DNA of 24,476 nucleotides from a virus, in IMG/VR virus record IMGVR_UViG_3300020443_000129, positions 1 to 24,476 of that record. The stretch is one strand, 5' to 3'. The notes below the pieces were generated by a model, which saw only the letters and a program-made list of their open reading frames with translations, ran no database searches and was not told the DNA's origin. This document shows positions 7,902 to 16,084 of this stretch, one piece after another; position 1 is the first letter of the stretch; every line of letters starts with the position of its first letter. A program made the position numbers and the translations under genes.

Positions 7902-8473
7902 TCGTCCAGCTCCTCAGCAGTCATGCCGGCAGATGCCACAACGCTACCCACCTTCACGCGGCCATAGATCACCGGCACCGGCAGGCCCTGGGTGCTGGTG
8001 TTGGTGGGTCCATCGAACAGGAAGGAAGGGCGCTCGTCGGGTCGCTCCCGCTCGCCGTAGTCGCCTGTCTGCGGGGTGGGCGACAGCATCTGTGCGACAC
8101 CACCCAAGGCAAGAGCCAGGCCCGCATTGAACATCCCGGGCCCGAAAACGGGGCCAGCCCAGAAGCTGGCAACCATCAGGACGGCGCCCGCAATGGTCTG
8201 CCAGATACCATCGCCCCCAGCCCCGGCGACCGCTGGGAGTAAGTGAATCTCGGTGTCGTCATCCATGCCGACCATCAGACCTTCTTCGTCGAGCGACACG
8301 CCGCCATCGAGAGGGCCGCGCACGACATGCCAGTCGCCATCACGGATGACAGCCTCGAAGCCGGGAATCTGGATCAACAGCGCACGGATGGCCTCGGCAG
8401 GGTCACGGACGTCCAACGAAAAGGACTCGCCGAAGCGAGCCCCAAGAAAGCCATGCAGATAGAGCGTTTTCAT
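7898..8473 (-). CDS. I: Tail assembly protein I
   Basis: This 191-residue protein belongs to the lambda gpI (TapI) family. It opens MKTLYLHGFLGARFGE, has a ubiquitin-like N-terminal part, a hydrophobic Gly/Ala-rich middle (IAGAVLMVASFWAGPVFGPG, then LALALGGVAQML) and the conserved QGLPVPVIYGRVKVGS end. It is needed to assemble the tail tip around J and is not thought to remain in the virion. The frame stays open to 9127, but that extension is Arg/Pro-rich shadow of K. ATG 8473 overlaps the K stop by one base (TGATG), as expected for K-I coupling, and I overlaps J as ATGA. Confidence 0.92.
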   Translation of the reverse strand: MKTLYLHGFLGARFGESFSLDVRDPAEAIRALLIQIPGFEAVIRDGDWHVVRGPLDGGVSLDEEGLMVGMDDDTEIHLLPAVAGAGGDGIWQTIAGAVLMVASFWAGPVFGPGMFNAGLALALGGVAQMLSPTPQTGDYGERERPDERPSFLFDGPTNTSTQGLPVPVIYGRVKVGSVVASAGMTAEELDE

Positions 8474-9225
8474 CAGTCCCTCGACGTGTGACGGAGCCAG
8501 TGGGTGATGTAGGGGAGCCAACGGGCGGCAGGGTCTCGGCGCGAAATCCGGGTGGGGTCGACAGGATGCCGGCCAGACGGATGGTGCAGGCATAGCCCGT
8601 TCTCGACCAGGACGCCGCCATGGTTGGGCACGTCGCTGCGAAGCTGGGCGAACCACATATCGCCGGGCATGGCCTTGTCCGCTTCGATAACGCGGAACCC
8701 CGCCTGCTCGAAACCCTGGCGGTAGAGGTCTTGCCCTTTGAGCCACCATTCCCACGAGCGAGGAAACTCGGGAAGATCGATGCCCAGTTCCATCGCGTAG
8801 TAGTCGCGGATCAGGGCGTAGCAGTCGGTCACGCCGTGGACGAAGCCCCTGCCGATAAGCTCCGGCCGGTCGCCGCCGCCCCACCAGCGAACGGGTGTCG
8901 TGGCGTTGCCATCGGTGGCCACGATCCCCCACGGAACGCCCGAGGCAATCTGGCCGCGCATGTCGGCCTCGCTGGGGCAGTCCGGGTAGTCCGGGTGTGA
9001 GTGAACAATGGCCCGCAGACCCTGGGCGGTGGCCGCTGCCATATCGCGCTTGGCAATGGCGAAGCTGGTTCGGGGGGCGTCTGCCACATTGGCTACCTGC
9101 CGGCAGCCGTGGTCGGTGATCAACCACACAGCCTCATTTGGATAGGCGGCCAGGGCTTCGGCGCGTATTAGCGCCTCATTATGATTCGAACTCAGACAGT
9201 CGACTAATGGCATTGGTTGCGTCAT
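8473..9225 (-). CDS. K: Tail tip assembly protein K (JAMM + NlpC/P60)
   Basis: This protein of about 250 residues is lambda gpK-like, with two peptidase domains. The N-terminal JAMM/MPN domain has the metal motif HSHPDYPDCPSEAD at about 75-88, giving the His-x-His-x10-Asp spacing, with an upstream Glu in YPNEAVWL. The C-terminal NlpC/P60 domain has its nucleophile Cys at about 135 (GVTDCYALIRDYY) and a His at about 202 (PNHGGVL). The first domain may process a tail component; the second probably cuts cell-wall peptide during DNA entry. The start is uncertain: GTG 9228, ATG 9225 and ATG 9213 are all possible and none has a strong ribosome-binding site. Unlike in lambda, an antisense gene separates it from L. 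Confidence 0.92.
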   Translation of the reverse strand: MTQPMPLVDCLSSNHNEALIRAEALAAYPNEAVWLITDHGCRQVANVADAPRTSFAIAKRDMAAATAQGLRAIVHSHPDYPDCPSEADMRGQIASGVPWGIVATDGNATTPVRWWGGGDRPELIGRGFVHGVTDCYALIRDYYAMELGIDLPEFPRSWEWWLKGQDLYRQGFEQAGFRVIEADKAMPGDMWFAQLRSDVPNHGGVLVENGLCLHHPSGRHPVDPTRISRRDPAARWLPYITHWLRHTSRD

Positions 9226-9241
9226 CACCCGATGCTAAAGA
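9213..9241 (+). promoter_or_regulatory. Weak candidate promoter for antisense gene
   Basis: TTGGTT (9213-9218) and TAAAGA (9236-9241) are spaced 17 bases apart in front of the plus-strand gene at 9276, each matching the sigma70 consensus at only three positions. It overlaps the start of K on the other strand. It is listed because the antisense gene needs its own promoter; sequence support is weak. Confidence 0.2.
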
Positions 9242-9275
9242 TAGGGAACACTCACAACCAAATGAAGGATTCGGC

Positions 9276-9494
9276 ATGAGCAAGTGGGAGTTAAAGAAGG
9301 TTTGCATTGTTGAGCCTGGTAGAGGGGGCATCGTCGAGGCTAATTACCTCAATGATGCTGGTGTCCACTGGGCGTTCACCATGTCTTTTCCAGAGGATGG
9401 CGCTGAGATGAGCATTTCCGAACTGATTGATTTCGTGGAGTTAGAGCGAGAGCGTCTTCTCTCTGATGCAGGGGCCAAGCCTGGCAACTTTTGA
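9276..9494 (+). CDS. Antisense 72-residue gene between K and L
   Basis: I do not recognise this small acidic soluble protein, which begins MSKWELKKVCIVEPGRG and ends in a helix (SELIDFVELERERLL). GAAGGAT five bases before ATG 9276 is a strong ribosome-binding site, which supports a real gene and fixes the start over the in-frame extension to 9138. It is on the opposite strand to all surrounding tail genes. Its stop at 9494 nearly touches the stop of L at 9496, so the two genes converge tail to tail. In lambda-type phages L and K are normally adjacent, so this is probably an inserted accessory (moron) gene, perhaps expressed in the lysogen. Confidence 0.65.
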   Translation: MSKWELKKVCIVEPGRGGIVEANYLNDAGVHWAFTMSFPEDGAEMSISELIDFVELERERLLSDAGAKPGNF

Positions 9495-9495
9495 A

Positions 9496-10206
9496 TCATC
9501 TCACCCGGCCTACGCCCGGGAATGCCCGTGTCGGAAGGACGCCGGCTTGTCCGAACCTCAACCGGCAGTCGCTCAAGCGCTTGCCGCACACATCGCGCCC
9601 CATGCCGGGCAGGGCATCTGACCCATCAGCCTCCCACTCGCCGGAGCCAGAATAAGGGCAGGTCACGCCCTCGTAGCGGTACTGGGTGCCATCAAACCAG
9701 CGGTAACGATGCGTGCACGAGTCCCGCAGGATCTGCCGGTGGGGAATCATCCGGCCTTCCTGATCCATCTGTACCGACAGCTCGAACTGAATCTGCCGGC
9801 GGTTCTGCGAGGCCTTGCGCTCGATCACGTAGTAGTCGATCGGGAATAAGGCCTCGGGGTCGGGCGCTGTGCCGTCATCCAGGTGCCGACGGTAGGTGCG
9901 CAGGCGCTTGACCGGGGCGCCGACCAGGTCGTAGGCACTGATCACCAGCGACAGAAACGCGAGCTCCATTGCGGTGACCGTAAGCGTCGGCCGGGGCAGG
10001 GTGCCCTGGCCGTTCCACTCGAAGCCCTCGGCCTTGATCGGCACCGGCTGGTACTCGTAGCCATTGAACCGAACTGGGCCGCCGTCGACCGGGTAAGGCG
10101 CGAAGCGCAGAATGCCGTCGCCATAGTTTCGAGCATCTAGCTCCAACATGGTGACGATCGCGTCCTGCTCCAGGCGCTGGGTGTCGGAAGCGATGACCTG
10201 ACTCAT
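9496..10206 (-). CDS. L: Minor tail protein L
   Basis: This 236-residue protein matches lambda gpL. The N-terminal two thirds form the tip domain (GILRFAPYPVDGGPVRFNG, later FPIDYYVIER). The C-terminal third contains four Cys at about 164, 183, 207 and 214 (RDSC, VTCPYSG, RDVC, LSDC), the residues that in the lambda family bind an iron-sulfur cluster. L joins the tail tip complex with M, K, I and J. The ATG overlaps the M stop as ATGA. The gene ends one base from the end of the convergent antisense gene. Confidence 0.92.
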   Translation of the reverse strand: MSQVIASDTQRLEQDAIVTMLELDARNYGDGILRFAPYPVDGGPVRFNGYEYQPVPIKAEGFEWNGQGTLPRPTLTVTAMELAFLSLVISAYDLVGAPVKRLRTYRRHLDDGTAPDPEALFPIDYYVIERKASQNRRQIQFELSVQMDQEGRMIPHRQILRDSCTHRYRWFDGTQYRYEGVTCPYSGSGEWEADGSDALPGMGRDVCGKRLSDCRLRFGQAGVLPTRAFPGVGRVR

Positions 10207-10559
10207 AGCCCGAAGTCCTCGATAAAAGTGGCTGTCAGGGTGTGCCGCTTAAAGGTGTCTACGGTGACCTTGGGGTGCTCTTTGCAAACCACCCGCCATG
10301 CCTCGGGTTCTTCGGAGACCTGCCACAGGAAGGCGTAAACGCCCCGGCGCTCCAGCAGAAAGTCCCGCAGGCGCTCCATCTGGTCTTGGGTGATGAGGCT
10401 CCACGTCACGGTCCACTCTCGCCTGGACGAGTTGATACCGGTGGGGCGACGCTGCTCGTATCCGTCGCCAAAGCTCACCGCGTCCACAGCAAACGAGCCG
10501 CCGCCGGTCAGCCCATAGTCAGGCTCCCGGCCAATATCGGGGAGGAAGTCGATCTCCAT
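10203..10559 (-). CDS. M: Minor tail protein M
   Basis: This 118-residue protein belongs to the phage minor tail protein M family. Typical features are VSFGDGYEQRRPTGINSSRREWTVTW near the N-terminus, followed by a helix with LRDFLLERRGVYAFLWQ and the end TLTATFIEDFGL. M connects the tape measure and tube end to L in the tail tip. AGAGG lies six bases before the ATG. It lies three bases after the tape measure stop and overlaps L as ATGA, so H, M and L form one translated block. Confidence 0.93.
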   Translation of the reverse strand: MEIDFLPDIGREPDYGLTGGGSFAVDAVSFGDGYEQRRPTGINSSRREWTVTWSLITQDQMERLRDFLLERRGVYAFLWQVSEEPEAWRVVCKEHPKVTVDTFKRHTLTATFIEDFGL

Positions 10560-10562
10560 GGA

Positions 10563-13103
10563 TTACCTCTTGGCGAGCAGCCCGCCGGGGCGCTGCTGCT
10601 CGATGATGAACTGAGCGAACTGGGCCTTGTTGGCGCGCTTGAAGGCATCAGCCTGGCGTTCTGCATCTTGCTGTGTGGCGCCTGGCTGGGCTTCAACTGT
10701 GATCTGCGGGGCGTAGGTGATCTGCGGGGCCATCGAGGACGATGCGCTAGCGCCCACCAGGCCGCCATTGGCGTAGCCGGGCATGTTGTTGAGGCGCTCG
10801 AGCATAGGCAGGACGCCTGGCCGTTTCACCACTTCTCGGCGCACAACAAACTCTTCACCATGAACTACGCCTTTCGGTTCGTACTTGCCGCCAGGGCCTG
10901 TCCATCCACCCTCCGCAAAGCCCTGGAAGCTGCCAGCGCTCGAAGAGCCGTATGAAACTCCAAATGCGCTCCCGCCTGACGCGCTACCGAAAGCGCTGCC
11001 GATTAAGCCGCCCCAGTCAAAGCCTGAGATTGCCTCGACTGCGGGCTCGGTGATGCTCTTGCGAACCGCAAGGCGAGCGATGTCCTCGGCAATGCCGGCC
11101 AGGACTTCCCGGAAACCCTCGCCGCCCACGATGGCGTCCTCGAACGCGCTGGAGAAGGTCAGCCCGAGATCCCGAGTGAGGTCGTCAGTCTCCTTGACCT
11201 TCTCCGCCAGCCCGCCGGTGGCGATCTGCTCCATGAAGCCGCCGGTCAGCTCTACCGAATACTGTGTGCGCAGTCGCTCCTGGGCCTCAGCAAGGCGAAA
11301 TGTGTTGTCAGCGGCAGCTTTGAGGTCGAGAAGATCCATTTCCTCCCGAAACTGCCGGTGGGCAGCTTCAAGGGGGAATAAGCGATCGATCAGGCGCTGC
11401 TGGGACTCGGCGAGCTCTTTTGTGGCTTTGTCTGCTTCATCTGTGCTCTCAGCCAGGGCTCTTAAGCTGTTGGTGGGCTTTATGCTGCTTTCGCCCAGCG
11501 ATTCCAGGCGATTCTCAAGCTGGACAACAGCCTCGTCGTAGCTGGCAATCTCTGTTTCGATTTGCCGCACGGCTTCCACTGCTTGATTCCGCCCCGGGCC
11601 AGCGCCTGGGCCGATGCCGACATAGCCCGGCCCAGGGCCTTGCATCTGGATGGCGTCTCGTTCCGCTCGCGCTGTCTGCGCAGCTCGCTGTAGGTCCGCG
11701 ATATCAGCCGAGAGCTTGGATATGCCGTTCTTGAGCGCTGCTTCGCTGTTCATGTTGATTGAGTCTGTCAGCGCATCAACAGTGGAGGTGACTGACTCAA
11801 TTCTAGGCTGCACTAGGCCCAGTTCTTCTCGGAAGTAGTAGATGCTTCCAGCCGCCACAACGGCTGCACCTACGGGCCCGCCAAGGAGGGCTACAGCGCC
11901 GGACAGACCACGAGCCGCAATGCTGGCTCGCCCCATTGCCGCTGCCGCTGCGTTTGTCGCAGCCGTGTGAGCTCCTGCTGCCTCTGCAGCTCGAACTCTT
12001 GACGCAGAAAGAGCGTCAAGAGCGAATCTGTGAGCTGCTGTGCCTCGAGTAGCTTGCTCTTCGATACGGTTGGAACTCAGCATGACTTTTGCTGCTGCCA
12101 GCTCAGCAGCCGTGCGACGGGTCACAGACTGCGCCGCCAGAGCATCAGCCTTGGCGCTGGAGAGAGCTGCAGCCGCCTGGGTGGCCGAGGCAGCTGCTGA
12201 TGCAGATAGGGCCCCGATCAGGCGCCCTCCGATAACTATGGCCACGCCTCCCGCAGTATCGGCCATGACGTCCAGGTTGCTGACCAGTGTTGCTACGCCT
12301 TCACCGACAGTTCCAAGGACGTCACTCAGCTCGTCTCCATAGCCAGCGATCTGGCGAGATATCGATGTTGAGATAATGCGCTCAAGCTGTTGAAACTCCC
12401 CTCTCAGGTCGGCCAAGGCTTGTAGGTCGCTTTCAGAAAGGACAGCATTTAGTCGGTCGGCTTCATCGGCCATAGCCTTGAAGCCTTCGCCACCATTGCG
12501 AAGAAGTGGGATGAGCTCTGTGGTGTCGCTGGCCAGCGCCTCCAGATAGAAGGTTGTCTCTGACGCTGAGAGATTCGCCTTCTCAAGGCCATTGTAAATC
12601 GCTTGCAGGGCCTGCGGGCCGGACATGCGGGCCAGCTCGTCCACAGTCAGGCCGATCTTTGGCGCAATGCCTTCAAAGAAGTCCGCGAATTCGCCAGCAC
12701 CAGTCTGGAGGAAATCCCCGATGCGGTCCTGCGTGTCACGGAGAATATCTGCGAGCTTCTCCTGCTCCACGCCATAGGCTTCTGCGCCATAGGCTAGGCG
12801 CTGAAACTGCTCCGAGCTGGTGTCTGAGATGCGTGCAAGAGTTTGGATTTGCCGAGCGGAATCAGACGCCTGCCTTGCGACCGCTCCAAACGCAGCACCG
12901 CCAGCAGCAATGCTCGCGAGAGCTCCACTCGCAGCGAGAGCCGCTGCTTTTACGCGAGCAGCTGATTCAGTGACATCATTTAGCGAACCGGATGCCCTGT
13001 CACCAGCCCGATCGACATCGACCAGCCCACGTTCCACGCGCTTTAACGACCGCTCACCGCTACGGCTGTCGATCGCCAACTCAAGGCGGCTGGAATAAGG
13101 CAT
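10563..13103 (-). CDS. H: Tail tape measure protein H
   Basis: This protein of about 846 residues is the tape measure: the longest gene after J, located between the chaperone pair and M, with a [23 protein letters not shown] start typical of lambda-like tape measures. It is mostly helical and Ala-rich. Hydrophobic stretches at about 50-78 and 390-425 (the latter ending [16 protein letters not shown]) could enter the host membrane during DNA injection. The C-terminal part has a Gly/Ser-rich region and the common [23 protein letters not shown] segment. Lambda H is 853 residues, so tail length is probably similar. GGAG lies six bases before ATG 13103; the GTG at 13106 is too close to it. A terminator hairpin stands just upstream of the ribosome-binding site. 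Confidence 0.95.
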   Translation of the reverse strand: MPYSSRLELAIDSRSGERSLKRVERGLVDVDRAGDRASGSLNDVTESAARVKAAALAASGALASIAAGGAAFGAVARQASDSARQIQTLARISDTSSEQFQRLAYGAEAYGVEQEKLADILRDTQDRIGDFLQTGAGEFADFFEGIAPKIGLTVDELARMSGPQALQAIYNGLEKANLSASETTFYLEALASDTTELIPLLRNGGEGFKAMADEADRLNAVLSESDLQALADLRGEFQQLERIISTSISRQIAGYGDELSDVLGTVGEGVATLVSNLDVMADTAGGVAIVIGGRLIGALSASAAASATQAAAALSSAKADALAAQSVTRRTAAELAAAKVMLSSNRIEEQATRGTAAHRFALDALSASRVRAAEAAGAHTAATNAAAAAMGRASIAARGLSGAVALLGGPVGAAVVAAGSIYYFREELGLVQPRIESVTSTVDALTDSINMNSEAALKNGISKLSADIADLQRAAQTARAERDAIQMQGPGPGYVGIGPGAGPGRNQAVEAVRQIETEIASYDEAVVQLENRLESLGESSIKPTNSLRALAESTDEADKATKELAESQQRLIDRLFPLEAAHRQFREEMDLLDLKAAADNTFRLAEAQERLRTQYSVELTGGFMEQIATGGLAEKVKETDDLTRDLGLTFSSAFEDAIVGGEGFREVLAGIAEDIARLAVRKSITEPAVEAISGFDWGGLIGSAFGSASGGSAFGVSYGSSSAGSFQGFAEGGWTGPGGKYEPKGVVHGEEFVVRREVVKRPGVLPMLERLNNMPGYANGGLVGASASSSMAPQITYAPQITVEAQPGATQQDAERQADAFKRANKAQFAQFIIEQQRPGGLLAKR

Positions 13104-13120
13104 CACAATCTCCGGGCATT

Positions 13121-13142
13121 AAAAAACCCGCACTATGGCGGG
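13121..13142 (-). terminator. Intrinsic terminator between lipoprotein and tape measure
   Basis: On the minus strand, CCCGC and GCGGG pair around a six-base loop, followed by six T. It lies about 60 bases after the lipoprotein stop, and the tape measure ribosome-binding site CCCGGAGA begins four to five bases after the T-tract. Confidence 0.8.
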
Positions 13143-13200
13143 CTTCGTGTCGTGGTCTTGATTTATTCGATTGCGCTTTAGCGGCATGTCCGAGAAAGGC

Positions 13201-13614
13201 CTAAAACGCAGTGCGCGATAAATCGAGGGAACCGCTGGCGTCCATCGAAATCCGATATCGTTTGGTCTCGCCCGATTCCAAATCCGCCCCAAGCTCTTGA
13301 ACAAGGCTGGCACAGATACCTCCTCCGGTTGTAATGCCCAGAACGCTATCACCAGGGGCAACGTAGAAGGAAGCCGTCTCTTCGGGTTCGAACTCGGCGA
13401 CTTTCTTACCATCGACGTGCAAGCTGACGTTACACATCGAAAAGTTGATTCCCGAGTCTCTCGTCACTTGAACCGTCGCGTATGGGGAAGCCGGTACTGA
13501 CTGGAGGCCGAAGAGCCTACTATCCGGAACTTGGTCGGCTTGCTCTGCTGGAATCGGTGAGGTTGCGCATCCCGTCAGAAGCGCAGCGGCCGCGAGTGAC
13601 AGCCATCCCTTCAT
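13201..13614 (-). CDS. Predicted outer-membrane lipoprotein (moron candidate)
   Basis: The 137-residue product has a lipoprotein signal: MKGW, a hydrophobic stretch, then the lipobox LLTGC with Cys at residue 16. Ala after the Cys predicts sorting to the outer membrane. The mature part is beta-rich (ATVQVTRDSG, VSLHVDGKKVAEFEP, ETASFYVAPGDSVLGI, RYRISMD), resembling small periplasmic beta domains of the DUF2846 kind, without a firm match. Two Cys at about 61 and 100 could form a disulfide. It lies between the GT chaperone and the tape measure, where lambda has no gene. AGGGGA lies close upstream of the ATG, and the T-domain frame ends five bases before it. A surface lipoprotein that blocks superinfecting phage would fit, but this is inference. 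Confidence 0.8.
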   Translation of the reverse strand: MKGWLSLAAAALLTGCATSPIPAEQADQVPDSRLFGLQSVPASPYATVQVTRDSGINFSMCNVSLHVDGKKVAEFEPEETASFYVAPGDSVLGITTGGGICASLVQELGADLESGETKRYRISMDASGSLDLSRTAF

Positions 13615-13618
13615 GTTG

Positions 13619-14292
13619 TTATCCCCTGCTTTCCATGTATGCCCAGTCCATCTCCCGAATGACAGAGATGAACTCGTCCGCTGAGCAGGGTAGCACCATC
13701 ATCTGGCGCAAGGCAGCCATCTCAGACAACGGTATGGGTTGGATGGTACCGAAGCCGGCAGGCCTTGAAGGGGAGAGAAGGTCAAACAGATGCAGCCAGA
13801 AGGCGCAGCGCTCGTCGATCTCAGGCGGCTCAACCTGTCTAGAGAGATTGAGCGCCTTTGCGATCGTGGCGAGCTTGGTTTCTCGTCCGGCTGTTGTCAG
13901 GCGGTATTTGAGCGCTGCCGCGGCTTTTTTCCTTGGTCCTCAATGTCTTCACGACGAAAGTTGGACAGGTCGTTGGCCTGACTGAGAATGCGCGCCACCA
14001 GATCAGGATTGTCCAGCATCACCTCAACTGCATTTTCGATGCTGTAGGGGATCGGCTCGCCGCTGTCGTCTTCGACACCGCTCCAGTCTCGAAGAACGCC
14101 GGTGGCGATGGCCGTGTACAGGGCGCGCTCTTTCTCAGCAGGCTCGATCTTCTTCCGATAACCGGATTCCTCCAGCGCCTGCTCGTAAATGGGGTTGCCA
14201 GCTCGGGCGACCTTGAACTGGCCGCCCATGATTGCTAGCCAAACGCCCTGAGTGAAGGCGTCAGGTGAGTATCGTTTTGCATTGAAAGCCAT
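13619..14292 (-). CDS. GT: Tail assembly chaperone GT (candidate -1 frameshift fusion)
   Basis: A -1 slip on A AAA AAG (13924-13930) would extend the G protein by 101 residues to a TAA at 13619-13621, giving about 224 residues. The extension starts AAAALKYRLTTAGRETK, contains a FWLHLFDLLS helix and ends MDWAYMESRG. I translated it by hand; it has no stop across about 300 bases although it lacks an own start codon near the slip site. In lambda, G and GT arise the same way, and the T part recruits the tube protein to the tape measure. The position directly before the tape measure region fits exactly. GAGG about seven bases before the slip site may act as an internal stimulator as in dnaX, and CCGCGG follows closely. 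Confidence 0.8.
13897..14292 (-). CDS. G: Tail assembly chaperone G
   Basis: This is the unshifted chaperone of 131 residues, beginning MAFNAKRYSPDAFTQGVW. It is helical and acidic, with a KIEPAEKERALYTAIATGVL helix and IENAVEVMLDNPDLVARIL near the end. Lambda-type G binds the tape measure and, with GT, controls tail tube assembly; it is not in the mature tail. The frame extends upstream to 14451, but that part is Ser/Pro/Arg-rich shadow of the tube gene. ATG 14292 is preceded by AGGAAT and lies eleven bases after the tube stop. The zero frame ends shortly after the slippery site with KKPRQRSNTA, as expected when most ribosomes do not shift. Confidence 0.85.
   Translation of the reverse strand: MAFNAKRYSPDAFTQGVWLAIMGGQFKVARAGNPIYEQALEESGYRKKIEPAEKERALYTAIATGVLRDWSGVEDDSGEPIPYSIENAVEVMLDNPDLVARILSQANDLSNFRREDIEDQGKKPRQRSNTA
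13924..13930 (-). other. Slippery heptamer A AAA AAG
   Basis: Minus-strand AAAAAAG is in the X XXY YYZ register of the G frame (GGA AAA AAG). It is the strongest known class of bacterial -1 slip site, the one used in dnaX, and leads into the open T frame described for GT. Confidence 0.85.
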
Positions 14293-14302
14293 CGGGGATT
14301 CC

Positions 14303-15217
14303 TTATACCAGCACGCGGGTGACTTTGATTGGGGTGTTCTTGGCGGTGTAGTTGAGCGACACCTGCACGATGTCCTCGTTACCACCATCCGGCAGCTCGC
14401 CATCGATCTCGATCTCGGGCAGCTCGAAGGTGTAGCTGTTGCCAGCGGCATCGGTCAGAGGGAAGGACACAGCTATAGCTTCGCGGGTCAGCATCTTCTT
14501 CCACTGGTTCCAGGCCGCCTTACTCCAGGCCATGGTGAGCGACCCGGAGACGTTGGCCGATGTGGCAATCAGGGCGCCGGGACCGGTCTTGCCGAGGCAG
14601 CGCTGGGTTTTCATCGTGCTGTCGATCGACATGGACAGGGCGCTGATACAGGCCTCGCCGGCCAAGGTGGCGCCGTCGACCAGAATGTCGCCAACACTGG
14701 TGGCCGAGCCCATCGCCACGGTGGTTGTTTGAGGATTCACGGTGCCTGCTGCAGTCGGGTCGGTCTCGCCGTCCTCATAGCCGAGGCCCATGCCGGTGAA
14801 GCTGCAGGTCACCTTGCCTTCTTCGGGGATGTCGAGCTGCATGGCACCGATGTGCACGCCCTTGAAGGTTGAGTAGACGCCGATGTCCTTGAATGCCTTC
14901 ACGATGGTGAAGGTGTGGCGGTCAGCACCAATCTCCAGCACATCAGTCGCCCAGGTGCCGTAGAAGGCTGCCTCGAGCAGCTTGTCGAACGTGCCCGCGC
15001 TCATCTCGCCAGCCAGGTCGCCGGAGTAGTCGAGGCTGGTGATGATGCTGCCGCCCTGCATGCGCGTCTCGCGGATCTCAGCAGAGACCTCGGTGGAGAC
15101 GTTGGGCGTCAGGGTATTGCCGGTGAGGCGCAGGGTGTCCCAGGTCGCCGGATCGGGCGTTTCCCCAGGCGTGGACTCGGGAGCGAGGTAGGTTGCGATC
15201 TGAGAACCTGAGCTCAT
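14303..15217 (-). CDS. Major tail tube protein
   Basis: This 304-residue protein has the pattern of the phage tail tube family: an N-terminal ATYLAPESTPGETPDPATWDTLRLTGN, the acidic TEVSAEIRETRM loop, and GDLAGEMSAGTFDKLLEAAF. It has two related halves, each with a DYSGDL or NVSGSLTM strand, and is longer than lambda V; this two-part form is common in this tube family. It polymerises into the tail tube around the tape measure. GGAG lies six bases before the ATG, and a terminator hairpin is directly upstream of that site, which may let this high-copy gene be translated from its own transcript end or start. Confidence 0.9.
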   Translation of the reverse strand: MSSGSQIATYLAPESTPGETPDPATWDTLRLTGNTLTPNVSTEVSAEIRETRMQGGSIITSLDYSGDLAGEMSAGTFDKLLEAAFYGTWATDVLEIGADRHTFTIVKAFKDIGVYSTFKGVHIGAMQLDIPEEGKVTCSFTGMGLGYEDGETDPTAAGTVNPQTTTVAMGSATSVGDILVDGATLAGEACISALSMSIDSTMKTQRCLGKTGPGALIATSANVSGSLTMAWSKAAWNQWKKMLTREAIAVSFPLTDAAGNSYTFELPEIEIDGELPDGGNEDIVQVSLNYTAKNTPIKVTRVLV

Positions 15218-15234
15218 GATTTTCTCCAGGCATG

Positions 15235-15256
15235 AAAAAAGCCGCTCAAGGCGGCT
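15235..15256 (-). terminator. Intrinsic terminator before tail tube gene
   Basis: On the minus strand, AGCCGC and GCGGCT pair around a five-base loop, and the T-run follows directly. It lies about 22 bases after the stop of the tail terminator-like gene, and GCCTGGAGA for the tube gene follows the T-tract by three bases. Confidence 0.8.
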
Positions 15257-15278
15257 CGGAGGTGGGCGGTGGGGCGGT

Positions 15279-15677
15279 TTAGCCGACGCGGAAGGGCGTC
15301 GATACGTTCAGTTGATACCAGCCGTCAGAGGGGCCCGCGCGCTGCACTGACGAGGCGAGAGTCTCAAGGTGCCCGGTACGCCAGAGCTGCAGGTGCGCAG
15401 CCAGGGCGTCGGCAATCTGATACGCCTGGCGGCTGCCATGATTGTCCTTGGTGAACACCTGGCACATGATCAGTCCGGGACGGCGAACGCAGGGTTCGGA
15501 GCCGAGACCAGCGACGAAGCTGTCGCCGTGCTGGATGGTCAGCCGCACCCAGGGCTCCTGGTTGGCGATGGCTGCATCTACGTTCGGTCCGCTGGGGGCG
15601 CCGTCATAGGCCACGGGCCAGCCATCCCACGCCACCATGCGCGACTCGATAGCGATGCGGATCTTGTCGAAGGTCAA
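15279..15677 (-). CDS. Tail terminator-like protein (DUF4128-like)
   Basis: This 132-residue protein begins MTFDKIRIAIESRM, contains AIANQEPWVRLTIQHGDSF and QVFTKDNHGSRQAYQIADALAAHLQ, and ends in a short beta segment. This pattern matches phage proteins with DUF4128, which serve as tail terminators equivalent to lambda U, capping the tube at its head-proximal end. Its place between the gp10-like neck gene and the tube gene is the expected one. The start is TTG 15677, which overlaps the upstream stop (AATTGA) and has GAGG eight bases before it; the next in-frame ATG would remove part of the first helix. Confidence 0.8.
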   Translation of the reverse strand: MTFDKIRIAIESRMVAWDGWPVAYDGAPSGPNVDAAIANQEPWVRLTIQHGDSFVAGLGSEPCVRRPGLIMCQVFTKDNHGSRQAYQIADALAAHLQLWRTGHLETLASSVQRAGPSDGWYQLNVSTPFRVG

Positions 15678-16069
15678 TTGATATACCTCGCACGCAAGGA
15701 TTCGAAGGCAATGGAATAGACGCCTAGAGGCGCCTGCTGTGAATGCCCATGTTCCAGGCTCTCGCCGTAGATTATGTTTGACTGAAGGACCACAGCTTTG
15801 AAGGGCTTGCCCCGGGCGGCTGACAAAACAGCCTCGGCATCTCGCCGGACTCGGGCGCCTGACTTGTCCGGCTCGGGCACCACTGAGTTGTCACTGCCAT
15901 TTACGGTAACCAGATGACTCCCCTTGTAGGCCCCTGTATCGACAGGTGAGTGAAGAATGAGCTGCTGCAGAGCGAACAGCACCATTTCACCCTGCTGTTT
16001 CTCCAGGGCGTACTCCACTTCTCGCGCAAAGCCGGAAAGTGATTTGGACCATCCCTTGCGCGTCGTCAT
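15674..16069 (-). CDS. HK97 gp10-like neck protein
   Basis: The 131-residue product has the mark of the HK97 gp10/lambda Z group: a basic helical N-terminus (KGWSKSLSGFAREVEYALEKQ), then LILHSPVDTGAYKGSHLVTVNG, and a C-terminal IIYGESLEHGHSQQAPLG before the final helix. Such proteins join the head connector to the tail. The frame is open up to 16192, but that extension crosses a terminator hairpin; ATG 16069 has GGAG five bases upstream and is clearly right. It overlaps the tail terminator-like gene by four bases. Confidence 0.87.
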   Translation of the reverse strand: MTTRKGWSKSLSGFAREVEYALEKQQGEMVLFALQQLILHSPVDTGAYKGSHLVTVNGSDNSVVPEPDKSGARVRRDAEAVLSAARGKPFKAVVLQSNIIYGESLEHGHSQQAPLGVYSIAFESLRARYIN

Positions 16070-16084
16070 TTTTTCTCCAGGCGT

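Noticed and set aside
8474-9127. Upstream extension of gene I to residue 409
   Set aside because: It lies wholly within K in another frame, and its Arg/Pro/Gly-rich sequence looks like a shadow. I has a good coupled start at 8473.
9503-9525. GC-rich hairpin CCCGG / CCGGG after the antisense gene
   Set aside because: It lies in the end of the L coding region and has no T-tract on either strand.
14293-14451. Upstream extension of the tail chaperone G
   Set aside because: It overlaps the tube gene in another frame and is Ser/Arg/Pro-rich; ATG 14292 has a ribosome-binding site.
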